From: Gari tellinella
Lineage: Eukaryota; Mollusca; Bivalvia; Cardiida; Psammobiidae
Direction of reading: 5' to 3'
NCBI GenBank assembly: GCA_922989275.2
Contig: OV277861.1
Span: 19,182,540 to 19,246,539 of the forward strand
Length of the DNA stretch: 64,000 nt
The position numbers and the translations under genes are program-made. Below the pieces are notes generated by a model. That model was not told where the DNA came from, searched no databases, and saw nothing but the letters and a program-made list of their open reading frames with translations. Shown here one piece after another: positions 14,701 to 29,700 of the stretch. Every line of letters starts with the position of its first letter. Within the stretch, counting starts at the first letter, position 1.

Positions 14701-17700
14701 TTAATACATGTACATGTAGTAAGAAGTAATGGAAATACATTCACGAGTGTATGTACAGTAAAACCTCTCTATTACGACCACCAAACCGAAGGCTAATTGA
14801 TTGTATTAAAGACAGTTGACAGCTTAAAGCAAGGTGACAGTAAAATAGAAAGCTCCTGTAGGAGTTTTCTGTTTTACTGTCATCTTGCTTCAAACAATTA
14901 CCTGTCCTAAACACCCAATAATTCACACAATTTAGTGGTCGTAATAGAGAGGTTTTACTGTATCTTGTTTCCTAATTTCATGTCCTCATCGACCAATTAT
15001 TATTTCTTTCATGTCTCCAAGTATTCAAGATTTCTTCAATTTACCAGAGATTTTTCCGGGGCCTCCGTGGCCTAGTGGTATAGTCACTGTGACTTACATC
15101 ACTAAGCTCCTCACCGCTGTGAGTTCGAATCCCAGTAGGGTCCCGCTGTTAGGAAAGGTATTCTTAAACTCTGTCAACAGAATCCGACGTGTAACGACGT
15201 TTATTCGAACTATTCGATGCAATCAACGCGTTATAGAGAACGCGCCACCAGTTGCTTGCTGACATACTTCTATGATTGCCCATCGTTTAGATTTCTTGAG
15301 TGAAAAACACTAGAGTTTTAAAGGTTCTTTTATTTCTTTTCAACGTAACTAGGATGTGACGTCACTGACGTCATCTATACAATAGCGCGCTTTCCTAGAG
15401 TAACATAGTTCTTTAGTGAGAATCTTATCTAGACGAAAAAGGATTCTAGCTTTAAAAAAGGACTCTCTTTTTACTTTACTATTGTGACAAGGTTTGGTGA
15501 CTAGCTTTGAATGAGAAATGTTATCTGACTCGGCTTCTGAAAATATCAGGTTCGCCTGCGGCTCACCTGATATATTCATCCGCCTTGCCAGATAACATTT
15601 CTCATTCAAAGCTAGTCACCAAATATTCTCTATTTATTTATCAGTCTACTTAATTGATCTTCCAGAGAGTGAATTGTCGTCTGTAGCAATTCTTTTAGAT
15701 AGTTATCTACTATTTCCTTTAGAAACCATCAATATTTTTCCACAAAGTAGCAACTCCTTCATTGTCAAGCTGACGTTATTTATATTTGCAAACAGCTTGG
15801 ATCCAGATCAGACGCCGCGTTACGCGGCGTCTGATCTGGGTCCAAACTGTTTGAAACTCGTGGGTTAATTTCTTTAATTAAATAATTATAAATATTAATT
15901 GAATATTCTTTCAGACGACAATTTCAAAGCAGACGATATTACGACAGGATAAAGATTATAGGATTAGTTGTTCTGGGTCACTGACTCTTGGCCTGTGTGT
16001 TTCTGTTTAATGTATAATTCATACTAGCAGATTACTAGTATATATACAATGTCGTTTAAGAAGTTATCGTCGTCTGGAGGGTAATATAATATGAACTGTG
16101 TTCACAGCGGTTTTGAAATTAATGACTGAAACTTTATTGTTTTGTAATAAAATTAAACGATGTAGTCGGATAAATCCTATTTTACCATGGTAGTTATTGC
16201 ATTTGCAAATATAACTATCAAACAAAATATTTCTGCGGTTTATAACGTATATTGCTGCTTAAGACAGGTTGAACAGAAAATTCATGTCGAGGTTTGGGGG
16301 GGGGGGGGGGGTTCTTCTTTGCTTTCTTGCGATTTAAGCTATCACATTAAACATTAATTGAGAACCAACACTTGATTTTTAATTAAAGTGGATGAAGTAG
16401 GAAATTTTCCCTATTGCTTGATGCATTGTTTATCGTTAAATCGTTTACGAAACGTGCCCTATATGATTATATATAACGTGACCTATATGATTATATAAGC
16501 ATTGTATGTAATCGTTTATGCAATAAACCCCATCGTATCGTATATGGCTATATGAAATGTGATTTGTATGACTAAATGTAACGTGACCTGTATGGTTACG
16601 TGACCTGTATGGTGCTATGTAACGTAATATATATGAGTCTATGTAACGTGACTTATGTGTTTATATGTAACGTTATCAATATGATTATATGTAACGTCAT
16701 CTATACGATTATATGTAAATTTATCTATATGATTAGATATCACGTAATCTATATGATAATTTGTAGCGTTATCTATATGATTATATGTTACCTTATATAT
16801 ATGATTATGTGTTATGTTATTTATACGTTTAAATGTAACGTTATCAATATGATTATATGTATGTAACATTATCCATATGATAAAACGTTACGTTATATAT
16901 ATGATTATATGTGATAATATATAAAATTAACATTATGATTATATGTTTCGTGATGTTTATGATAATGTATTACATGGGATCACCAATACCGCCCCTCCTA
17001 GATACTGTTAGCGAGAAATTATTCCTTACTGTGACATTTAATTATGTCGCATCTAGTCTGAACAGATTATAAATGCTTATTAGGATATGCGAACAAACGT
17101 CATTATATTGTTATACGCGATACCCGTGCCTTGTCAATACGTGACACACGTACTTGTCCGGTACTCGCTATTCATACATATAACCTCGCATACCTGTTCA
17201 CTCTATGCTGCATGTACATGTACCTGTTCACAACCTTACTCGTACACCGCTTGCTACTCAGTCGTGCTTTCTACTCGCCACTCTATCTACTCATGGCTGG
17301 CTACCCTCATTACTGTTTAACTTGACCATTACTTATGTATGATCTATACGTATTGGGTATGGCTTAGATAAAGTTATAAAATACGATGAAATAATAAAAA
17401 TACATAGTATGCCTTAGAAAATCTTACACTTTCATTTCGGTAGGATCTTCACAAGGGCAAATTATGATACGTTATTTTTTCGTGATCGAAATATACACTG
17501 CACATCCTTTCTTCCGACTACCTAATCGTGTACAATTGTACTTATCTAGTGATACAGAAGATAGGGGGTCGGGATATATTAAGATCATGGCGTTGAGTTG
17601 CTACAACTCTTATTGCAAGATATTGAAGGTATATAAATGTCTGTAAATGTCTATTTGCACTGTAATGTTACATGTATATACATATATATCTCCTGAAGTG

Positions 17701-20700
17701 GAGGAAATAAAATGTTGATATGATAAATGAAACGATATCTATCTAATTTTATATGTAAAGTGATTTATAAGGTTTTATGTAACGTTATCTTTATGGTTAT
17801 ATGTAACGTTATCTATATGACTATATTCAACGTTATCTATATGATTATGTGTAACGATATCTATAGAATTATATAAAACGTTATCTATATGATAATATGT
17901 AATGTGATCTATATTATTATATGTAATGTTATCTATATATGTAAGTTGCTATAACATTTATATCTATATAATAATAATGTAACGTGTCCTATATGATTAT
18001 CTAATGCGTGTAAGATCTTTATGAATTTAACGCTACGTGACCAATGTCATTACAAGCTGGCTAGCGGAAGGTCGATGGTTCTAACCAATTGCCGATTCGT
18101 GCCTTAAACAAAACGGGCTTCTGTGGGCCTTTCTCCGCCTGTAATTATCTGGACGCCGCGGTACTGAACTACTGTTAAAAGCGACCAACAATCATAACAA
18201 ATGCAAATCCTATATCATTATTACATACAGCTTTCCGTATCCCTGGCAGACCTTACGGATATCAACGAGTACGGTGATCATACCTTTTAAAATTTCCAAT
18301 CTAAAAATAACTCTGACAGGTCAGAAGAAAACACTAATACATGTGTTTAAATGCTAAAATATCATCTGTTTCACAGTTGTCGCCTTCAGTTGTTTTAAAG
18401 TTTGATATTAAGGACAGTTTAACTTCAGAGATCATAACTCGATAGTCAAACAGATTTGATCTTGATCAGACGTCACGTTACGTGGAGTCTGATCAGGATC
18501 GAAAATGTTTGAAAGGTCGACTTCAGTTGCCCATGCCTTTAACCCTTTCCCTTATAGAAGCGACTTTTAGCGCATTCATTTTATTCATCCGCCAAAGAAA
18601 ATAGTTCCTTTTTATATTGTCATGAATATGTACCATAAGAAATATTTTCTATATCCTAGCAGATAGTAACTTAAAGCAGGCTGAAAGTAAAGCAGAATGT
18701 GCCTTAAGGCACATTCTGCTTTACTTTCAACCTGCGTTAAGTGGTCACCTGTCTTTATTGTTATAAACATGTTTATTGGGTAAAGGGTTAAAATGGTTAA
18801 AACAACAAGGTAACAACATAGAATTTGACACTCTTAGAAATCAGCATTTTGTCGAGCTTTTTTATTGAAATGCCTGAATTCCTACTTTCTCTTGCACCGG
18901 CTCACATGTTGTTTTGATTTCGATTTGATATTATCCTCTTACAATCAATACAAACCATTGTCTAATACGGAGAATTAGTTTTCATAACGAGTCATGCATT
19001 TATATCCTTTGTACCTTCTGCGCGTCACATGCGAATTGGTGATAATCTCTACAAACGGTAAACATGTAGATCAAGATGAGACGCCGAACTACTTGGCGTC
19101 TCATCTTGATCCACACTGCTTGAAATTCTGGTAATATTTGGTAAAATAAATTGTATAAAAATAATATGTTAGAATTGTAGCAGACGACAAATTTTGCAGA
19201 CTAGAATTTCATATCGTGTTAAAGGTTAAGCCATGCTTTAAAGTGCCCCTTCCTAGTTGTGAACGTATATGACGTATGGTAAATCTGACTTAAATTGCAT
19301 TGCACTAACATGGACTGACTTAACCCTTTCACTGCCTTGACCCGAGTACACTAGTAATTTGAAAACTTTTTGGATCCTGATCAGACGCCGCGTTACGCGG
19401 CGTCTGGTCAGCATACAAACTGTTTTACACTCATTTCAATATTTCATTAGTCAAAATAACTAAATATTTTATTTGAGAAATAAAATCAGACGACAATTGT
19501 TTAAAATTGATGTCGTCATGGCAGTGAAGGAGTTAACCCCTTCACTGCCTCAAATTGAGTACAAACGTTCTCTGCAAACAATTTGAATCCTGATCAGAAA
19601 TCGCCTAACACGGCATTTGATCAGGATCCAACCTGTTTGTCATTCACTGCAATATTGATTAAGTTGAAGAAAAAAATAACCTCAAGTTTAAATTTAAGAA
19701 ATAAAGTAGACAACCAATGTTTAAAAATGATGACGTCATGGCAGTGAATGAGTTAAACTGTCCTGCACTTACATAAACTGACGTAACCCGTCAATGGCTA
19801 CGGCGTCATTTTCTTTAAACAATTGCAATTTGCCTGATTTTATAAAGATCAAAATTTTGTTTTTATATCTGATCAAATTTATGTAAAACAATTACAGTAA
19901 TATCGCAGTGAGCGGAAACCAAGCTGGATGATGATCATATGTCGCGTTACATGTACACGGCGTCTGCTAATTATCTTAAATGTTTGCTGAATAAGTTAAC
20001 CAATATATCGTAGTCGGTATGAGGCAGTGCCTGAGTAGAATATTATTGAACAATGCATTATTTCTTCACTGTCGTGGCATCGTTTGTTTTCAACAATTTC
20101 GTCTGTTTTTATTAAGTTGTTAATGTAGCAAAATATTCACTCATAAAGATCATGGAAACTCATGAAACTAGTGAAGAAAACATAGGTTTTTCCAATTTAA
20201 ACTATTGGCGTCCAGTGGATCATTCCATGCATATACATATGTATATTGGATTAGTCGATTTTTTTATTTATTTTGTGCGTGGTCTCAATTTTCATTTTCT
20301 TTTATATTGAAATTCCTATCAGCAAACAGTGTAGAATCTGATCAGATGCCGCATTTTGCTTTAATCCTACATATAGGATTGTTGGCACAAATAAAACAGG
20401 ACTAACTCAGGTTTTAACTTTAAACTTTAGACGACTTATATGCGAGTTTGAGATACCTAGATTCGATTTAATGTTAATTTTCACTGTTTTATTTTCTCTA
20501 TTTTCAGATCTACTCAAACTGTTGAGCTTTTCTTCGTCGACTATTTCGTCTATGTCTGTCTTTCATTCACCAGCATCACCGACAATTCTTACAGATACTA
20601 CTTCAATAACCGTAAGTCTGTTTGTAATACAAGGGGCTGCGATATTTAGTGCATTTGCTAATCCAAATTCAATTTCAAGAAATAAAAGAACATAAAATGA

Positions 20701-23700
20701 AAACCATCAAACGTCAAATATAAAAAGATAAGTACAAAATGTATATAGTTCTTTCAAATTGGTGTTCATATAAAGATTTTAGATTATGAATAACTTGCTC
20801 TTCTGTAGCTCGGAACCTTACTTTTATTTAGCAGTACCAGTACATATTTGTATGTGTGCCTTTTACAAGTACGCGTTGGGCGATTTAATTGTTGCAAACA
20901 ATTTGGACACAGATGAGACACCGAGTAACTCTAAAATATTGCTGATGGCATGTGCATTGAGTGTTAAAACGTTTAGCAATATTTGGTATTGTGAATGACG
21001 CATTCAGTCTTCAAAGCATGGCTCATTAGGTACTACAGTGGAGAATGTGTTATTCTTTCCCAATAAACGCGTTTACGCTAAAACTATTATTTGCAGTGCA
21101 AACAGTTTGGAGCCAGATCAGACGCCGGGTAACCCGGCGTCTGATCAGGCTCCAAACTGTTTGCCACCAAGATAAACAAGAATTATCAGAATTGTCCAAA
21201 AGTTGTACTTTTCTACGTTTTAGTGCTTTGCGTTTGCGTACGTTTGCGTTTAAACGGGAAAGAATAACAGATTCTCCACTGTAATAACAAATATTACAGT
21301 AGAGAAGACGTTATTCTTTCCCGTTACACGCAGTCGAAACTTAAAGGGATTGCAATAAAACGTAAAAAATAACACTTTGTTGACAGATTCTGACATTTTA
21401 ATTTTAATCTGAGGGACCAACAGTTGAGGCGGGGTCTAATGTGGCTCCAAATTGTTTGCACTGTAAATAATAGAGTTTATTGGGAAGGAATAAGGTCTTC
21501 TCCACTGTATATGCATGCCTTTGTAACACTATATGTTCCTGCTCTGTCTAAATTGATCAGATAGATAATCCAATGTAAGTGAAAATGTATGTCTTTGTTT
21601 TGTTTTCTGTTCTAATTTTAGGATGGGTCTGTTTATATATACCTACTGTTTCAAAATTACATTGGCTGTTTTCAAACGTACTATAGGTATATCTGCATTT
21701 TTCAGTATTTGCTTTGTTTTCTGTGCTTTCAAAGGATCTCCCCTTATTCAGATTTATATAATTCACAACAGCAGATGTTAAGTGCTTGTGTGGCGGCTGT
21801 AAAAAGTCGCCCCGTACTTCATTCTCAGTGTTGTTATACTTTCTGGTCCTTTGGAATCATTGATTTCAGTGCATTTACAGTTGAAGGTTGAATTCCGCTT
21901 AAGCTGGTGCTAGGGGACATGAGCACTGTTGCATATTTCAGTATTGCTCACGAACAGACTCAATTAAACCGAGTCTGCATTTTTCAGTATTTGCTTTGTT
22001 TTCTGTGCTTTCAAAGGATCTCCCCTTATTCAGATTTAAGGTGGCAAGCAGTGACAAACGAGTAAATTCTGTATTCAGCGTTCATTAAAAGAAGATCCTC
22101 TAGTTTATCTTTTTACGTATATATGAAGAATGAAAAGTCTGCAGAACACTATTATAGGATATCTCTGCATTATTTTCACCTTGCACGAAACAGTTATACG
22201 TGTCTTCAGAATTAGCCATGCTACTTCAATTAGTGAACCCGGTGTTATGATAAAACAACAAAGTGTCTGTAAGTCATAGTAAAACAAAAGGTAAATGGTT
22301 TCAAAAAGCTTTCTTTTCTCCATTGAAATGCACTGCATGCGCCTGCTTCTTGTTTAATTCAAACGGGAAGGAGTAACGTCCATTTCTTCTGTGTCATTAG
22401 TATGCCTTAACAATGTAGCATTCGTCCTACTGCGGTATATCATATCATTATTCTGTGTGTTGTATAATATTTCATTGTTTGCGTACAGTGGAGAAAACGT
22501 TATTCTTTCCCAATAAACGTGTTTACGCTTAAACTATCATTTGCAGTGCAAAAAGTTTGGAGCTAGGCCAGACGCCGGGTAACCCGGCGCATGATCAAGC
22601 TCCAAACTGTTTGCCACTCAGATTAAAATATATAGTCAGAATTATATAAAAAAAATGTCATTTTGTACGTTTCGGTGCTTTTCGTTTGCGTTTCGTTTGC
22701 GTTTAAACGGCAAATAATAAAGTTTTCTCCACTGTACACCAAGTCGCACCAAGCCGCACTTTTTGTGTTGTATTATATAATAGTTATGATTATCATTTTA
22801 TGTTTTAAAGCTAAATTGGAGAATGCCAACGATAACAGGGTGTTCCTGTTCTATCAGGATAATCGCAATGATACAGGGACGTTATGTTCCGATTCCAATG
22901 GTGCTACTGGTGGGGAATATCACATGATGCTTAAGTCAGGTAAGTAGAATGACTCTCACACCTGGTGCCCGTTTTACTAAACAACTTACGCAAAAGTTTT
23001 GCGTAAGTCAAAATCGTTTAACTCTTATTTTTCTATCATAAACGTTTGCAAACAGCAAATAGCCAGATCAGAGGACGCGCTTTTCCTCTGATCTGGCTAT
23101 TTGCTGTTTGTAGCAAGTGATAATAAAAAATATAAATTAAAATTTAAAATTTTGACTTACGCAAATTTTTTGCGTAAGTAGTTTAGTAAAACGGGCCCCT
23201 GGCAAATAGTCGGGACACCATTTCTTAACCCTTTCATCCCTATAACTTTAAATGGACACTTTCAATTCATAATTCAGTCCAGTCCAGTTTTGACTATAAT
23301 GGGTTATTTTTTTAAATGTAATTATATTACAATATGACAGAAACTGAATAAGTGATGCTTTACGCAAGTCTAGGATGTTTCTGTTTTACCGCTTTTTCCG
23401 AATTATGCGATCAGTTGTAGTTAAATAGCACAATGATTCTTTACGCTGTGATCTTTTAACAAAATATATATGTTTATACGCATGGAATTAAGTGCAAGGA
23501 CATATCTTTTTTCAAACAGGGAATGAGGCAAATGCAAAGTTAGACTGTCCTTGGTCTTTTCTGGGTCGCTATGGTTACACACATACAGCGGCTGGTAGTA
23601 CTTCGACCACGTGCTCTTCTTCTACATCCGACCTGGACACGTGTTCGAATACCAATGAAATGGGCTTCAACTACAACACTTGCGCAACAAAAGTAGCATA

Positions 23701-26700
23701 TTCAGGTATGTATAAAAAAGGACTGCCATTTCTCCTGAACTTTCCGAAATGTTCGTGTTTAATCCCAGAAAATTGTAGCTTAAAGCAGGCTGAAAACAAA
23801 ACGGATTGCGCCTTAATGCGCATTCTTCTTAACTTTCAACCTGCTTTATGCAATCACGCTTAAAAAATTAAATGTTGGTCATTTCATACCCTCGAAAAGT
23901 TAAGTTTCTGCATGTTACACCATATTTAATTTTACTTTGTAGAAACAGGTTTTGGCTGTAAATAGGTTTTACCTATAATATATTAAAATAGAAAATTTGG
24001 ACATCTTAGGATTTTTCAAGATCAACATATGGCAGCCCTGTTAACAACGTAACATACTACCGAAGATTTTACAAGCCTCTTATACCATGTACACCGACTG
24101 TCAAAAGATTGGCATTTAATGTTGGCCTCAAGCAAGTTAAAGAGGAAAGTATAACCAAATGGTTTGTTGAACAGATCGACCTTTTGATTTGGAGCCGTGT
24201 AATGCCAGATTTGCCGTCGTACACGCGCATTCAATTCAAAATGGCGACCAGCTTTGCTTTCTGTCGAGCGACCCCAGTAGGACATTTTAATTAATTCATT
24301 TCTTTTTAAAAAAAAGAAAATATAAAACGAAAATATATTTTGAGTGTATATGAATGATCAATACATAAAGTAGTGCCTTTTATCAATGAATTGTAAATTC
24401 CGCTGGGGACCAGTGGTACCAGCGGTCAGCTAATGGTGCCATTGATATCAACAGTGTCATTCACCGTTCGTAAATGAATGGTGATCAATGATGCCAACAG
24501 CAGACAATGTTTCCAACAGTATTTTCCCATCTATAGTAATGTTTAAACTCCGAACACACCTACTGTTTGCTTTCCATTTAGTAGCCCTGCTCCTGAAGAA
24601 TATTTATAAACAGTCTTAGGCAAATTCTCTTCACAAACATATTAGCACACTCCCCAAAACACTCCGGCCTAGTTTTTTTTTATACAAATAAAGATAAGAG
24701 AATTTATACTCACGGAATTTCAAAACTGAGCATTGGGAATAGCAATATAGATAATAGGAATAACGAACCATTCATGTACTGTACAAATCACTATTCTGAC
24801 CAATTTATCCAAAAATAGACAAACGTTTTATGACACGCAAAATTAACGTAACATTCACGAAAAGGGTAACCAGTACCTTCTACACACTTTAATCAGCTGT
24901 ATAAACCATTTGTACGTGAGCTTATTGAAAACGTGTTCATTGGAAATGAGTTTTAACCATGCACAGTTTTTAAATTCCGTGGGTATATTTACATTCGCAC
25001 CATTCTAATCCATTGAAAAAATGCCGTTCAATTTGTGTAAACGCATTTTTTCGAGTGGGCGGGACTTGTGGATAAGTTTCGAAGAGGTGGCGGGGCATAT
25101 GCATTTTTTATTCGCAAATTACTCTTTGGAACTTAACCCTTTCCCCCATAGAAGCGACTTTTAGCGTATTTAATTTATTCATCCGCTGAAGAAAATAGTT
25201 CCAGTTAATACCCTCATGAACAATTACAATATCAAATATTTTTATATAGCCTAGCAGATGATAGTTTAAAGCAGGCTGAAAGTAAAGCAGAATGTGCCTT
25301 AAGGCACATTCTGCTTTACTTTCAACCTGCTTTAAGTGATCACCTGTATATAATGTTATAAACGGGTTATTGGGTAAAGGGTTAAACAGCAAAAATTTTG
25401 CGGGTTTTTCAAAACTGTGTTCTTAACCGATCTATATTTCTATGCCTTCCTTTTAGCGGAAACCATGATTCCCGACTAAAATTTTCTTTATTTATGAGAC
25501 AAATTGCAAGAAAATTAATATACAAACAGCAGCTGTCTGCATTTCTTTATAACAATAAAAATCGATATATTTATCCTACTTTAAAAATGATGTCACTTCC
25601 AAATAACGTCAAATCGGCATTTTCGCGCAAAACTGTCCAGTTGTGTACCTTAGAATGTAAACAATTGAACTTAAAGCAAATATTGTAAATATAAGAGATG
25701 AACTGATTTTTTCGGCTTTGAAGCGAAATAAACGACAGAATTTCAAGCAAAATGAATGACAGATGGCGATTCATGGTACATTTGTCGATACTTTTCTGTT
25801 GTATATTTCGCTTGAACGCCGAAAAAGATCAGTTCATTTCTTACGTGTGTGAATTGTATTTGTAGTATCCGATACGGTGTGGTGCGTGGATAATGTTGAC
25901 GTCAGTGGGACAAATTACGTCATGGTGTTTAACGGAAATGACGCTGACGGAGATATTGATGACTCAACTGTCTTCCGGTTTACTTGTATGGTAAGTATTG
26001 TTAAGGCGGAGAACTGTTACTATTATATTTCCTTTAAGAACCACGGTAGTGTTGGCAGCGGTAATGCACAATGCAAATGCAGTTAAAATTTAACATATTT
26101 GGACACCCTATACATTGTAGAACTGCTGGTATAATCCTTAATTGCGACCTAAGTGTTTTTTATTAAGTTTTTTCCCAAAAGGCGCAGACTGAATGGCAAA
26201 CAATTGGAGCAGTCTGATCAGTGTCTACACTGTTTGCTCATGTCTGTCTGTCCAAATACTTGGGCTCAATTGATCTAAACGGACATATAGGATCTGTCAT
26301 GAGTCGATGTTTAAGACAAGCTGATCTCAAACGAGTCTAGAATTGAAATGTTATTAAGCGAGCCTTGGCGAGCTTAATAACTTTTCTATTCTAGACGAGT
26401 TTGAGATCAACTTGTCTTAAACATCGACGAGTGACAGATTCTTTTTCTCACATTACCAATGATAAAGGTATTTTTAAAGCAATATGCATTTTTTGGAACC
26501 CCGTTGACGTCAAAACGCCGTTATATTTAGTGACGTTACGGTGACGAGATAATATTTGTCATTGTTGTTCGCTATAGAAAACAGGGGTAGTTATGTGAGA
26601 AAAAATATTTCCAACACTCCTTTTTAGCGGCGTCTGATCAGGATCAAAACTGTTTGCAAATAACCAGTGTTTTTGGGATAAGGCAATGAAGGGGTGAACC

Positions 26701-29700
26701 CTTTCACTCTCAATGACGTCATAGAGCGCATTTGCAAACGATTTCGATCCTGATCAGAACTGTTTGCCACTTGTTTTGAGCTTACGTCTGTTATACTGCC
26801 TTAAATCTAACTTTGAAACGATATTGCAGACAATAATATTGAAGCAGACGACAATAAACTTATGGCGGGGAAGGGGTAAACACTTCACGATAAATTCGAT
26901 CATGAAAGGGTGAATATGTTCTCTATTTCAGGCTGTGGCCAGTGACGGCGGAAGTGCGTCTATAGCCCCACAGTATTGCCGGACTGGGCAGACTGCAGGG
27001 ACCTTACCTCAAAATGATGCGGGAAATTCAATCGGAGCAACACTGGCAATAGCTAGCCCTACAGGTACATGAAAGTACATTGAACTAGATTATAATACGG
27101 AAGATACAGTGGATAATCTGTTATTCTTTCCCGTTTAAACGCAAACGTACGCAAACGCAAAGCGCTAAAACGTAGAAAAGAACAACTTTTGGACAATTCT
27201 GATATTTCATGTTTATCTTGGTGGCAAACAGTTTGGAGCCTGATCAGACGCCGGGTTACCCGGCGTCTGATCTGGCTCCAAACTGTTTGCACTGTAAATA
27301 ATAGTTTTAGCGTAAACGCGTTTATTGGGAAAGAATAACAGATTCTCCACTGTATGTCTCGTATGTAGAGTCTGGGCTGCCATATATCCAGATTTTTCCG
27401 AAATCCTATCAGATGGTAGATTAAAGCAGGCAGACTATAGGGTAAAGGGTTACAGATACGATTCGTAAAGTCGCTCTCGACAAATAGAACATTTAGAAAT
27501 CTTAGGATTTCTCATGGTCATCTTGTGGCAGCCCTGTAAAGTTGCTTGTCTACAGCAAATCTCACGCAACTGTCTTTTCTTTTATAAAATACTATTACCA
27601 GAATATCATACGGAATATCGTTTGGGCAAACAGGATATCGTCATTCAAAACACTTTAAAACCAAATGATTTGGACCAAAAGAGTTTTTAACAGTTATAAC
27701 GTTTTTACCCAAAAAGAGTTAGATGCTGAACAAGTGTCTTATACTATCGCTAGCCTGCACATCTCCTCATTGAGGTAATTAGAGGTAATTACTTGCCCGT
27801 GTATGAAACACCTGACACTCGTCAAGGCATTGCCATAGAGACTCGGACCACTAATGACAAGAGGTTACTTACTTGTCGGTCGGCAGTCATTTCAGGGCTG
27901 CCATATCTCCGGATTTTTCCTAAATCTTCGGATTATTTTTACTAGTACATGGTTATTCAAAGCAGGCTGAAAGTAAAGCATAATGCGCCGTAAGGCGCAT
28001 TCTGCTTTACTGCCAGTCTGCTTTAAGCGGCCACGTGTCAACAAAACTAGAAACAGGTGATGGGGTAAAGGTCCAATTCGTAAAATCGCACTTGAAAAAT
28101 TCAAATTTGGAAATCTTAGGATTTGTTCATTTCAACGTATGGCAGCCCTGCCATTTGGTCACTGAGTAAAGCAAACCCAATGTGTGTCACAATAACTCTT
28201 TCACTGCCAAGATTTATCGTCTGATTCAACCCTCTTGCCACCAAAATATCGTCTGCATTGGTAGTGTCGTCTGCAAATATTTTAAAAATACGATTTCGGA
28301 CTTCTTTGAAGAAAGTTAATGTTGATACGAGTGTCAAACAGTTTGAATCGTGATCAGACGCCGCGTTACGCGGCGTTTGATCAGGATCCAAACTGTTTGC
28401 AGGCGACATCATGGCTAATAGAACATTAGTAAGACTTTGGCCAATAAATCCGTTAAACATTTGGGTGACGTTTTGAACCTAACATTAAAGTATTTAAGCA
28501 TGGTTTTCAGTATACAGTGGAGAATCTGTTATTCTTTCCCAATAAACGCGTTTACGCTAAAACTATTATTTGTAGTGCAAACAGTTTGGAGCCAGGTCAG
28601 ACGCCGGGTAACCCGTCGTCTGATCAGGCTCCAAACTGTTTGTCACCAAGATAAACAAGAATTATCAGAATTGTCCAAAAGTTGTTTTGCGTTTGCGTAC
28701 GTTTGCGTTTAAACGGGAAAGAATAACAGATTCTCCACTGTACTAGAGCATTTGTAAGACTTCAATTTATAGAATCAAAGCGCGTGCAAGACCTTTCTAG
28801 CAGAGAAAACAAGAAAACACTAAAAGAAATGAATGTATCTGATAAAGGATATGTGCATGTTGAGATCGGTTTCAAATGTTTATTTGTCCTGAATCGCTTA
28901 ACCTACTAGAAATTACAGTCATGAAACCCAATAAATTTACACAATATTAGTCTGTTTATATTTCTTAAATTTAAACTTTATGTATTTTGACTTAAGATAT
29001 ATTGACCTGAGTGTCAAACAGTTTGCAAATACAATGTAACTACATAGATCTATTGTACTCCGGGTAAGGTAGTTACATGTAAGGGTTAGGTCGATTTCGT
29101 TCGAAATCCTTTATTTGAATCACGATAACACAAATTTGTTTATGCTTTATTTAACAGTCATTCGAAGTTAAATTGTTGTTAAACCCCGGTTCCACGTTGG
29201 AAACGAATTAGTTTGACTCAAGCGAATTCGATTTATCTAGGTTTTGTTGTAAATATACCATTTACAATTTGAATGACTCTATCTATATTCTATTTGTTCT
29301 CTTTTCAGTGACCTGTCGTGAGTATTGTCTTTTATTGTATAGGTTTGATTCCACCCTATTGATCTCCAATTGTTGGTTAAACTCTTAAAAAAGCCTTACT
29401 ACGCAATATATTACAAATTACAAATTCCCTATTTAGATTATGATAAATTTAAATTGGTGTTGGGGTTGTATCTTAACACATTTTAGAAGAATAAAAGTAA
29501 AACAAAATAGTGCAAATACACTGATCAAAGTGCTCCTTAAGGATCTAAACCGTTTGAAAAGTGTATGTATATTAGTTTCTAGCATAAGGTAGGTAAGACA
29601 TTCTTCTTTCCGAATAAACGGGTTTATTTAAAAAGATACATGAAGTTCAATGCAAACATTTTGGAGCCAGATAAGACGCCGAGTAACTCGACGGCTGATA

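Larger units (their letters stand above)
7425..20507. other. Intron 2 (13 kb, repeat-filled)
   Basis: The longest intron. Besides the listed elements it holds core-2 fragments near 9790-9900 and 12067-12180, a coreless fragment with TACAGTGCT-type ends near 10838-10915, core-1 fragments near 12610-12745, 12785-12840, 14390-14500, 18420-18510 and 19060-19115, and about 15976-16290 and 17000-17460 where I recognise nothing. Confidence 0.75.

Noticed and set aside
15057..15150. A tRNA gene
   Set aside because: A and B boxes are present but the acceptor stem and anticodon arm do not pair; it fits a SINE head.
16600..16869. Overlapping open frames on both strands of 76-88 codons
   Set aside because: Both are translations of the 24-bp minisatellite; protein repeats follow the DNA repeat.
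22784..22810. Alternative acceptor for exon 4
   Set aside because: Keeps phase, but has a weak pyrimidine tract and adds an unpaired cysteine; the 22811 start is preferred.
24022..24294. Open frames on both strands around 24.1 kb
   Set aside because: No family resemblance, no fitting splice phase and overlapping complementary frames; probably chance.
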